In this document: piece by piece, positions 9,956 to 18,795 of the stretch
Numbering within the stretch: the stretch's first letter is position 1
Layout of the letters: every line of letters starts with the position of its first letter
From: Candidatus Peregrinibacteria bacterium
Lineage (GTDB): Bacteria; Patescibacteriota; Gracilibacteria; Peribacterales; Peribacteraceae
Direction of reading: 5' to 3'
NCBI GenBank assembly: GCA_030649955.1
Contig: JAUSFD010000012.1
Location: forward strand, 48,947 to 112,946
Length of the DNA stretch: 64,000 nucleotides
The notes under the pieces: model-generated
The model's database searches: none
What the model was told of the DNA's origin: nothing
Seen by the model: the letters and a program-made list of their open reading frames with translations, nothing else
Translations under genes and position numbers: made by a program

Positions 9956-11164
9956 ATGTCCCTCGCTACAATCCCTCAGGCTCTGGATGCGCTCCGCTTG
10001 GGCAAATTCGTCATCGTCGTCGACGATGAGGATCGTGAGAATGAGGGAGATCTGGTCCTCGCTGCGGAGCACACGACCGTCGATAAGATGGCGTTCCTCA
10101 TCCGGCACACGGGTGGAGTCGTCTGCCTTGCTCTGAGCAACGAGATCGCGGACGTGCTCGACCTCCCGCCGATGGTGGAGCACAACACCTCCCGCCGGTC
10201 GACGCCGTTCACGGTGAGCATCGAGGCGAGAGACGGAATCGAGACGGGCATCTCCGCCGCGGATCGCACGCACACTGTGCTGGCCGCAATCAATCCCATC
10301 GCACGCGCAGAAGATCTGACGCGCCCCGGACACGTCTTCCCTCTCCGCGCGCAGGACGGCGGCGTCCTCACGCGCGCGGGACACACAGAGGCTTCGGTGG
10401 ACTTGAGCAAGCTCGCGGGAATGCGATCGGGCACAGTGATCAGCGAGCTCATGCACGATGACGGGACGATGCTGCGTCTCCCCGCACTTGAGGAGTTCGC
10501 GCGCGAGCACGATATCCCCCTCGTCTCCATCGCGGACCTCATTGCTTGGCGTCGCCAGCACGAGACGTTCGTGCGTATGGAAGCGGAGAGCGACCTGCAG
10601 ACGGACACGGGACTGTGGAAATTGCGTGTGTACACGGACACGCTCACCGGTCGCGAGCACGTTGCGCTCATCAAGGGGAAGGTCGAGGCGACGGTGCCGG
10701 TACTCGTCCGCGTGCATTCAGAGTGTCTCACGGGAGACGTCTTCGGTTCGCTCCGTTGCGATTGCGGCGCACAGCTCGTGCACGCCATGGAAGCCATTGA
10801 GAAGGAGGGGAGCGGTGTCCTCCTCTACATCCGCCAGGAGGGCCGGGGCATTGGACTCATCAACAAAGTGCGCGCGTACTCCCTCCAGCAGAGTGAGGGA
10901 CTCGACACCGTGGAGGCGAACGTACGCCTGGGTCTGCCCGTCGATCTTCGCGAGTACGGTGTCGGTGCACAGATTCTCAAGGACATCGGCGTCGGGAAAC
11001 TCCGTCTCCTCACGAACAATCCGAAGAAGATTATCGGACTCGATGGGTTCGGTCTCGAAGTGGTGGAGCAAGTGCCCATCGAAGTGCAGACACTCTCGGA
11101 AGATCAGCGACGCTACCTGCGTACAAAGAAAGAGAAGCTCGGACACATCCTGCGTCATGTGTGA
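9956..11164 (+). CDS. ribBA: bifunctional 3,4-dihydroxy-2-butanone-4-phosphate synthase / GTP cyclohydrolase II
   Basis: A 402-residue fusion that supplies both precursors of riboflavin. The N-terminal DHBP synthase (about 1-200) has DDEDRENEGDL, HTGGVVC and the RAGHTEA motif. The C-terminal GTP cyclohydrolase II (about 205-400) has VHSECLTGDVFGSLRCDCG, which holds the zinc cysteines, then RQEGRGIGL and LLTNNPKK. Length and domain order are normal. The ATG at 9956 follows TATACT (9942-9947) by 8 nt, again a leaderless arrangement. It probably works with ribE-ribH at 7.2-8.3 kb although an SLH gene stands between. Confidence 0.97.
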   Translation: MSLATIPQALDALRLGKFVIVVDDEDRENEGDLVLAAEHTTVDKMAFLIRHTGGVVCLALSNEIADVLDLPPMVEHNTSRRSTPFTVSIEARDGIETGISAADRTHTVLAAINPIARAEDLTRPGHVFPLRAQDGGVLTRAGHTEASVDLSKLAGMRSGTVISELMHDDGTMLRLPALEEFAREHDIPLVSIADLIAWRRQHETFVRMEAESDLQTDTGLWKLRVYTDTLTGREHVALIKGKVEATVPVLVRVHSECLTGDVFGSLRCDCGAQLVHAMEAIEKEGSGVLLYIRQEGRGIGLINKVRAYSLQQSEGLDTVEANVRLGLPVDLREYGVGAQILKDIGVGKLRLLTNNPKKIIGLDGFGLEVVEQVPIEVQTLSEDQRRYLRTKKEKLGHILRHV

Positions 11165-11205
11165 TTCGGCTTCGCGATTCGCATTCACTGATGTTCAATA
11201 CGGTG

Positions 11206-11242
11206 AGTGCGAAAAAAAATCACAGAAGTTATTTTTTGCACG
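11206..11242 (+). terminator. A/T-rich terminator hairpin after ribBA
   Basis: GTGCGAAAAAAAAT is complementary to ATTTTTTGCAC around a short loop, about 45 nt after the ribBA stop. The stem of A:T pairs capped by GTGC/GCAC could end transcription in either direction. Confidence 0.55.
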
Positions 11243-11338
11243 AGAGCACATTTTCTTTCTCACGCTGCACGAATGATCTTTTCTTTTCCGCGGGAACACG
11301 TACAGTTGTAGGAGTTATTTTTATTCCCCAACTTTCCC

Positions 11339-11416
11339 ATGGCTACGAAGAAGAAGAAAAAGACAGCCAGGAAGTCTGTGAAGCGCAAGAGCGCAACCAA
11401 GAGGCGCAAGCGGTAG
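11339..11416 (+). CDS. 25-residue polybasic peptide
   Basis: A short ORF, ATG at 11339 to TAG at 11414-11416. It encodes Met-Ala-Thr, five Lys, then a mix of Thr, Ala, Arg, Lys and Ser ending K-R-R-K-R. By my count 16 of 25 residues are Lys or Arg and there are no acidic residues. The composition resembles the tails of small nucleoid or histone-like proteins. I know of no named family of this size, and nucleic-acid binding is inference. The gene sits alone and is followed 26 nt later by a strong intrinsic terminator, which supports it being a real transcription unit. Codon usage (AAG-rich) matches the neighbours. Confidence 0.6.
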   Translation: MATKKKKKTARKSVKRKSATKRRKR

Positions 11417-11441
11417 TCCAGCCTTCTTCGCTGGAATCACA

Positions 11442-11470
11442 CGCCACTTCTCACGAAGTGGCGTTGTTGT
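11442..11470 (+). terminator. intrinsic terminator of the polybasic peptide gene
   Basis: A perfect 8-bp stem, CGCCACTT (11442-11449) with AAGTGGCG (11456-11463), has a 6-nt loop and is followed by TTGTTGT. A second small hairpin (CCAGC/GCTGG, 11419-11433) precedes it. Confidence 0.8.
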
Positions 11471-11534
11471 ATGTACGGAAGAATCATCGGAGAAGTACTC
11501 GCATCTGCTTGATGGCATCTTTACACTGCCCCCG

Positions 11535-12608
11535 ATGGAACGGAAACTCATCGAATGGCTGCGGACGTTCATCGCTTTTCCGACGGTGCAGGACAACGCG
11601 CCGGCGAAGCGCGAGTGCCTCCAGTGGATTGGCGAAACCTTCCTTGCAGAGTGGGAAGGCGAGCGCATGGAGGGCGACATCGGTGGTGCACCGTACCTCT
11701 ACCTGCGTCATCCGTCACCGGAGTTCCTCTGGTTCGCGCACATTGATGTCGTGCCGGGGAATCCCGAGCAGTTCATCCTGCAGGTGGACGGTGATCGTGC
11801 GTACGGTCGCGGCACGAAGGACATGAAGGGTGCGTCACTCCCATTCCTGTGTGCGCTGCGCTCTGTCCTCGCAGAGGGGAAGCGTCCAGCCGTGAGCGTG
11901 CTCCTCACGAGTGACGAGGAAGTGGGTGGTGCGAGTATCGCGGGTCTCGTGGAGGGTGGTGTCACGGCGCCGATCGCCTGTACTCCAGATAGCGGCAACA
12001 ATCCGGCGATCATTGTGGAGCACAAGGGATCCGCGTGGGCGAAGCTCATTGTGGAGGGGAAGGATGCGCACGCGTCGTGGCCGTGGACGGGAGAGAATCC
12101 CATCCCGCTCCTCGCGCACGCGATCGAAGTGCTCACCGATGCGTTCCCCGTTCCGTTGCAGGAAGAGTGGGGTATGACCGTCACCCCTACCCAGCTCTCC
12201 GCAAGCGATGCGGTGAACAAAATCCCCGATCGTGCGGTTGCTTCCCTCGATATCCGCTTCCCCTACGACGTGTGCACGCAGGTCGATCAGGCACTCGAGC
12301 TCGTGCGGGCGGCGCTCCCGGAGGGGTGCACGCTCGAGCTTGTTCGCGGAGCAGCACCACTCCGAACAGCGCCAGATCATCCACGCATCCTCGCACTCAA
12401 GCGCCTGATTCATGAAGTGACGGGGGAGGAGATTCCCATCGGACGCGAGCACGGCGCATCGGATGCTCGCCACTTCAGCAAGCACGGCATTCCCGCATTC
12501 ATCTACGGTCCGGTGGGCGGCGGTATCCACAGTAAAGAAGAGTGGATCTCCCTCACTTCACTGGTGCACTACTGCGAGATCGAGAGGAGACTCCTCCTGG
12601 CGGTTTGA
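11535..12608 (+). CDS. M20 family metallopeptidase (DapE/ArgE-like)
   Basis: A 357-residue zinc aminoacylase/peptidase of the M20 clan. Metal ligands and catalytic residues are visible: WFAHIDVVPG (His, Asp), GRGTKDMKG (bridging Asp), TSDEEVGG (catalytic Glu pair), a TPDSG metal-ligand region and HGASDARHF. The dimerisation domain carries AHASWPW and NKIP. Members include succinyl-diaminopimelate desuccinylase, acetylornithine deacetylase and dipeptidases; the motifs do not separate these. TACACT (11522-11527) ends 7 nt before the ATG at 11535, so it is probably leaderless. Its 3' end overlaps the convergent aminotransferase gene by about 50 nt. Confidence 0.9.
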   Translation: MERKLIEWLRTFIAFPTVQDNAPAKRECLQWIGETFLAEWEGERMEGDIGGAPYLYLRHPSPEFLWFAHIDVVPGNPEQFILQVDGDRAYGRGTKDMKGASLPFLCALRSVLAEGKRPAVSVLLTSDEEVGGASIAGLVEGGVTAPIACTPDSGNNPAIIVEHKGSAWAKLIVEGKDAHASWPWTGENPIPLLAHAIEVLTDAFPVPLQEEWGMTVTPTQLSASDAVNKIPDRAVASLDIRFPYDVCTQVDQALELVRAALPEGCTLELVRGAAPLRTAPDHPRILALKRLIHEVTGEEIPIGREHGASDARHFSKHGIPAFIYGPVGGGIHSKEEWISLTSLVHYCEIERRLLLAV

Positions 12609-13874
12609 TGTCCCGTCCTTCGCAGCAGTAACGATGCGTGCGATCGCATCGAGTCCGCGTTCGAGGGTCGGCAGATCCGGCCCGAAGCTGAGGCGACAGG
12701 CATGTTCGTAGCGCGAGTGCTTGCGACGCTTCCCTGGATTCACGTCGAAGAACATCCCCGGGACTGTGATCACCCGTTCCCGCAGTCCCGCTTCGAAGAA
12801 CGCCATCCCGTCATTGAGTGGTGCTGGTAATGCGCTCAAGTCTGCCCAGCAGTAGAACGATCCTCGCGGCGGATGTGGTACCCGAATGCCGAGGGCCTGG
12901 AGACGAGAGAGCACGTAATCACGTTTCTTGTGGAAGTGACGCTGGAGTGATGCGCAGTCCTGGACGACGAGAGCGGGATCGAGGAGGGGAACGGTCGCAC
13001 GCTGCAGAGGGTGCGGAGCACCGCCATCGAGGAAGGATCCTGCGCTCGCCAACGATTCAATGACGCTCTTTGGCCCCAGCGTCCAGCTAATGCGCCATCC
13101 GGGGTAGCGCCAGTTCTTCGTCAGACCATCGATGATTACCACGGGATCGCTCTCGACGTCGTCGATGTGCGCAGCAGCAGAGACCATGCCATGCGTAGTT
13201 TCCGTCGGTAGTGCATCGTACACGTAGTGCGAGTAGAACTCATCGACGATGAGCGTTGTTTCACATTCGCGAGCGATCTCTGTCCAAGCAGCGAGTTCCG
13301 CCCCACGCACGTGCTGACCAGTAGGGTTCGTCGGATTACTCAGGAGAATCGCGCTCAACCCCCGTCCAAGGATCTCCTGCTTCAGCTCCGCCGGAGAGAT
13401 GCGGTACCCTCGCTCCTCAGAGAGGAGGATGGGGATCGGAGTGAACGCCTTGAACATCGTGAGCAGCTCCTCGTACGCCGTGTAGTCCGGGATGAAGTGC
13501 CCCATGTTCACATCACTGAGCGACGCAGCAACACGGGCGAGTGCGAGTCTCCCCCCGCCGGAGATCGCGACGTTCTCCGCAGTGTACTTGGATGATTTCC
13601 CGCTGCGATATAGCGTGTTGTAGAGGTGTGCGACTGCCTCGCGCAATTCCCGGAGACCCGCGATCGGCGTGTACTCGTGCTCCGAATCCTCGAGGTCGAT
13701 GTGGTCGATGCGGGCTATTCCGCCGGGGAGCATCCCTGTCTCCGGCGCCCCCTGTCCCAGGTTCGCCCACGTGGAATCGCCGGTGGTGAATCCGCACTCC
13801 ATAGCGCGGTGCGACACGTAGATCACGCCTGTACGGGGTACAGTGCGGAAGCCGGGGAGGAGGGGAGGAGTCAT
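12558..13874 (-). CDS. PLP-dependent aminotransferase class I/II
   Basis: About 438 residues from the ATG at 13874. Fold-type I aminotransferase features are NLGQGAPETGMLPGG at the N-terminus, SNPTNPTGQHV, IVDEFYSHYVYD (PLP-contacting Asp and Tyr) and the Schiff-base Lys in GLTKNWRYPGWRISW. A C-terminal R-L-S-F-G region contains the substrate carboxylate Arg. Substrate preference cannot be assigned from motifs. The gene is preceded by a leader with an Ala-rich ORF and mutually exclusive hairpins (13899-14044), which suggests control by charged tRNA-Ala and hence a role in alanine or branched-chain amino-acid metabolism; that is inference. An earlier ATG at 13907 would overlap the terminator. 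Confidence 0.9.
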   Translation of the reverse strand: MTPPLLPGFRTVPRTGVIYVSHRAMECGFTTGDSTWANLGQGAPETGMLPGGIARIDHIDLEDSEHEYTPIAGLRELREAVAHLYNTLYRSGKSSKYTAENVAISGGGRLALARVAASLSDVNMGHFIPDYTAYEELLTMFKAFTPIPILLSEERGYRISPAELKQEILGRGLSAILLSNPTNPTGQHVRGAELAAWTEIARECETTLIVDEFYSHYVYDALPTETTHGMVSAAAHIDDVESDPVVIIDGLTKNWRYPGWRISWTLGPKSVIESLASAGSFLDGGAPHPLQRATVPLLDPALVVQDCASLQRHFHKKRDYVLSRLQALGIRVPHPPRGSFYCWADLSALPAPLNDGMAFFEAGLRERVITVPGMFFDVNPGKRRKHSRYEHACRLSFGPDLPTLERGLDAIARIVTAAKDGTSNRQEESPLDLAVVHQ

Positions 13875-13898
13875 GGGGAGGGGGGGGGGAGAGTACTG

Positions 13899-13961
13899 GA
13901 AAAACACCCTCGTGTCTGGGAGGGTGCGCGTAGAGTTCTTGGATTACGCGACGCCCTCCAG
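13899..13961 (-). promoter_or_regulatory. terminator/antiterminator pair of a ribosome-mediated attenuator
   Basis: Read on the minus strand. Segment 2 (CTGGAGGG, 13954-13961) can pair with segment 3 (CCCTCCCAG, 13916-13924) as an antiterminator. Segment 3 can alternatively pair with segment 4: CACCCTC (13920-13926) with GAGGGTG (13905-13911), loop 8 nt. That terminator is followed by five Us (13900-13904). Segment 1 (CCAGCC) can pair with GGCTGG at the start of segment 2. The terminator ends about 25 nt before the aminotransferase start. Confidence 0.65.
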
Positions 13962-14009
13962 CCTAAGGCTGGCTGCTGCTACTGCGGCGGCGACGCGGAG
14001 GGATCTCAC
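13944..14009 (-). CDS. 21-residue Ala/Val-rich leader peptide of the aminotransferase
   Basis: GTG at 14009 to TAA at 13944-13946. The peptide holds 7 Ala (six of them in the run A-A-A-V-A-A-A), 3 Val and 3 Leu out of 21 residues. The start lies 6 nt after a TAGCAT -10 (14016-14021), itself 17 nt from TTGCCA (14039-14044), the standard spacing in this genome. The last codons (CTG GAG GGC) form antiterminator strand 2. A ribosome stalled on Ala codons would therefore free the antiterminator, while one reaching the stop would block it. This is the logic of enteric amino-acid operon attenuators. No translation evidence is available. Confidence 0.55.
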   Translation of the reverse strand: MRSLRVAAAVAAASLRLEGVA

Positions 14010-14590
14010 ACGGGAATGCTAGGCTCCGGCCGCGGCGATGGCAAGCCAACCTTCGCGAAGTGCGCAGTGGCATTGGGGAGAGCAATCTTCTGCCCGGCAG
14101 CAACGCCATTGCGATCGGTTGGAGGGGTGATAACGCTGAACATCGCAAATCTTCCCGTCTTCGTCTGCCTCGTCACGTGCTTGAGGTGATGCACTTCCCG
14201 CAGGATCTGGTCTTCGAGGGGATCTTCGCCCGTCATCATAGGAGAATTCATCCTGTGCTTGAGTGCATCGATACTCCGAGTGATTTCGTGCAGCGCACTC
14301 TCGAGCAGGGGAGTGAGCCCCTCCTCCTGCCGATCATTCGTGTTGGAGGTGAACAGGAATGGATTCTGGAAAATCGTGTGGTGCACGCGAATAGTTTCGA
14401 GGAGGAAGAGCCAGAGCTTCCACGAGAAGGCTCCAGACAGGGTCATCACGCATCCGCCGAGTGCCTCGTACTTGGCGACAATCGCAGGTTGCTCAGAGAG
14501 GGTCTGGACACACAGAATGGTGGGCGCGGGAATCGCGCGATCGCTCGGTGGAGGCTGATCAGTAGGGAGAGTGGCGCGGAAATGGTTCAT
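14006..14590 (-). CDS. uncharacterised 194-residue protein
   Basis: I do not recognise this protein. It has a Pro-rich N-terminus, a hydrophobic stretch near residues 50-75 (containing FSWKLWLFLLETIRVHH), an amphipathic helical region with LEDQILREVHHLKHVTRQ and a Pro-rich C-terminus. No membrane helix is certain. It lies between clpB and the aminotransferase, all on the minus strand. It is preceded by a promoter and a Ser-rich short ORF (14664-14738). The promoter of the next unit lies inside its 3' end. Coding is supported by a residue composition better than that of the overlapping opposite-strand frame. Confidence 0.6.
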   Translation of the reverse strand: MNHFRATLPTDQPPPSDRAIPAPTILCVQTLSEQPAIVAKYEALGGCVMTLSGAFSWKLWLFLLETIRVHHTIFQNPFLFTSNTNDRQEEGLTPLLESALHEITRSIDALKHRMNSPMMTGEDPLEDQILREVHHLKHVTRQTKTGRFAMFSVITPPTDRNGVAAGQKIALPNATAHFAKVGLPSPRPEPSIPV

Positions 14591-14613
14591 GGGAGTGGGA
14601 GAACGAGAATACG

Positions 14614-14774
14614 AAAAAACACCATCTCTGGCTTGCAGAGGGGGAAATCAGAGCGAAGTTCGACTACGCCCTCTGGCCCCTCTGCTGTCCGCAGGAGGAG
14701 GAAGTGGGGGAGAAGCCGACTCTGTAGGCACCATTCATCGCTTCGAGCGTAAGGACTCGTGAAGGGAGTGTCAA
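14614..14774 (-). promoter_or_regulatory. promoter and putative attenuator upstream of the 194-residue gene
   Basis: TTGACA (14769-14774) and TACGCT (14746-14751) are 17 nt apart. Downstream, GCAGAGGGG within the short ORF can pair with CCCCTCTGC, or CTCTG can pair with CAGAG just before six Us (14614-14619). The alternatives resemble the aminotransferase leader but are less clean. A REP-like CGAAG...CTACG unit (14653-14667) overlaps the stop of the short ORF. Confidence 0.5.
14664..14738 (-). CDS. 24-residue Ser-rich leader ORF
   Basis: The ATG at 14738 lies 7 nt after the TACGCT -10, and the TAG is at 14664-14666. The middle of the peptide reads F-S-P-T-S-S-S-C, four Ser within eight codons, followed by a Gln/Arg-rich end. 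As in the neighbouring leader, its 3' codons take part in alternative pairings. It could be a serine-sensing leader peptide or a small protein in its own right. Confidence 0.45.
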   Translation of the reverse strand: MNGAYRVGFSPTSSSCGQQRGQRA

Positions 14775-14785
14775 TGATGAATGCA

Positions 14786-14862
14786 GAATTTTGAATCTTG
14801 AATCATGGGCACATGCTCCTGAAGAACGAGGCATTCAAGATTCACGATTCATGATTCAAGCT

Positions 14863-14868
<6 letters not shown>
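14786..14868. repeat. TTGAATC / GATTCAAG word-repeat hairpin
   Basis: TGAATCTTGAATCATG on the left is complementary to CATGATTCAAGCTTCA-type words on the right. It directly follows clpB (minus strand) and may terminate it. Confidence 0.6.
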
Positions 14869-17433
<2,565 letters not shown>

Positions 17434-17439
17434 GAGCGG

Positions 17440-17477
17440 AGTATACGGAATTAGCACTCTACTGTCTAGAGTGACAA
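17440..17477 (-). promoter_or_regulatory. clpB promoter overlapped by a CIRCE element
   Basis: On the plus strand TTAGCACTC (17451-17459), 9 nt, then GAGTGACAA (17469-17477). This is the CIRCE consensus TTAGCACTC-N9-GAGTGCTAA with two differences in the right arm. On the minus strand TAGACA (-35, 17463-17468) and TATACT (-10, 17440-17445) are 17 nt apart, so the operator covers the -35 and spacer. HrcA binding there would repress clpB until heat shock. Confidence 0.85.
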
Positions 17478-17512
17478 CTTCTCGTTCTCGGTGCCCCTCT
17501 CAAGCATTGTCG

Positions 17513-18589
17513 TCAAACGACGAATCCGTCAACAACCACACGCCTCCCCCGGTCCTCTGGCAGGGTTTTCGCGAGTTGGAGAAGATGCTGGACGCGAGCG
17601 CCGACTACTTTGGGATTGCATCCAGCTACCACCCACATCATAGGATTCTCTTTCGTGAAGAGCTCCTGTGGACCGTGCGATGTTGCTAAGTTGATCTTCA
17701 CCGCCGCCTTCATATTCGCGTCTGTTTCCTCGCGGGAGAGCGTATGACCGGTGACGATATACCCCTTTGGGATGAGGCCGTTCGGCTTGATGGTGGGGTC
17801 CTGAATGTCATAGACCACGCGAGCGATATGCACTTCAGCTGGGCGATGGAGCTCTTCCTGCTTGATTCTCCTGTAGTGAATCTTCGCTGCCTGATCGTGC
17901 TTCCCCTTGGCTCGCAACAGTTTCTTGCGGATATCAATGAGGGGAAAGGTGAAGTGCTCCTGTCCCCACTTCATGATTTCTTCATCAGGAATTTTATCGA
18001 GTTCTGCAGGATCCGTTATGCCATGAACAATGCCGTACGCCACGAGCCGCGCGCCGCAGAGATCGTGGTCCGCTTCCACCACCGATCCTCGCTCGTTGTG
18101 ATCTTGAGCAACCATGTTCATGTACCGAGGGTCTGTAGGTTTCATGACCTTTGGATCCACTCCATTTGTGAGGATGATCCCAGAACCTGCATGACGGACG
18201 AGCTGAAGCTGACTCCCATCATCGTCATCGACATCCTCGATACCCTCATCGAGGCAGCAATCACACAGCGGCATGTTCTCCAGTACTTCTCGAGGAAGAA
18301 TGAGCTCTTTCTTCTGCACACCGAGACGGTTTACGAAGGCCTGGAAGCCCCCCTCGTGAATGGCATCGATCATCGGCTGATCCTTCTTCCACGCCTCGAG
18401 TACAAGTTTTCTGTGATCTTTTGCTACCCCTACTTCGATAGGATTGTGCTCGTCGTGTTTGAGGAGCTTTCCCAATCCAAATGCGGTTGCGAGGGTAATG
18501 CCAGCAGTTGCCCCAACTTTGAGGAAGGTTCTCCTGTTCAATCCATAGCCGTGTTCCGGGCCCTGCGGTGATGGTGCGTTCATCCCCAT
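17513..18589 (-). CDS. Tat-exported beta-carbonic-anhydrase-like protein
   Basis: About 358 residues from the ATG at 18589. A twin-arginine signal (LNRRTFLKVG at 17-26 plus a hydrophobic run) predicts export of the folded protein. The core matches the beta-carbonic-anhydrase pattern: CCLD at 111-114 (family CxD[S]R), VRHAGSGI at 131-138 (family I-x-N-A-G-N), then EADHDLCGAR with His175 and Cys178 (family GHTDCG). A late VVYDIQDPTIKP resembles the family's terminal strand. The zinc ligands Cys-His-Cys are therefore in place, but the Arg of CxDSR is Gly, so activity is uncertain. It lies directly downstream of the complex-I-like operon on the same strand, with its own TTGACA-type promoter. Confidence 0.65.
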   Translation of the reverse strand: MGMNAPSPQGPEHGYGLNRRTFLKVGATAGITLATAFGLGKLLKHDEHNPIEVGVAKDHRKLVLEAWKKDQPMIDAIHEGGFQAFVNRLGVQKKELILPREVLENMPLCDCCLDEGIEDVDDDDGSQLQLVRHAGSGIILTNGVDPKVMKPTDPRYMNMVAQDHNERGSVVEADHDLCGARLVAYGIVHGITDPAELDKIPDEEIMKWGQEHFTFPLIDIRKKLLRAKGKHDQAAKIHYRRIKQEELHRPAEVHIARVVYDIQDPTIKPNGLIPKGYIVTGHTLSREETDANMKAAVKINLATSHGPQELFTKENPMMWVVAGCNPKVVGARVQHLLQLAKTLPEDRGRRVVVDGFVV

Positions 18590-18795
18590 AGTGTGAAGTA
18601 GAGAAGTCGAATATTGATGAACTATCATCCAGATCCGCGCGAGGATGTCAAGGCTCTAAGAGCCAAGTTTCCCTCATGTGCTTTTCCGATAGGAGGTGCA
18701 TTACCCATAAGTATACCAGAATTTAATATTTCTGTCTCGTCAATAATTATCCTCCCCGAACTGAAGGATGACCCGTTTTTTCCATTCAGGAAGGT
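18590..18795 (-). promoter_or_regulatory. intergenic region with promoter signals for the Tat protein gene
   Basis: On the minus strand a perfect TTGACA (18646-18651) is followed after 18 nt by TGATAG, giving a leader of about 30-40 nt. A second TGGTATACT extended -10 lies further upstream, near 18710. No convincing terminator for the upstream operon is visible. Confidence 0.5.

Noticed and set aside
13899..14044. T-box riboswitch before the aminotransferase
   Set aside because: The stretch AGGGCGTCGCG only partly resembles the T-box antiterminator, the leader is too short for a specifier stem, and an Ala-rich ORF explains it better.
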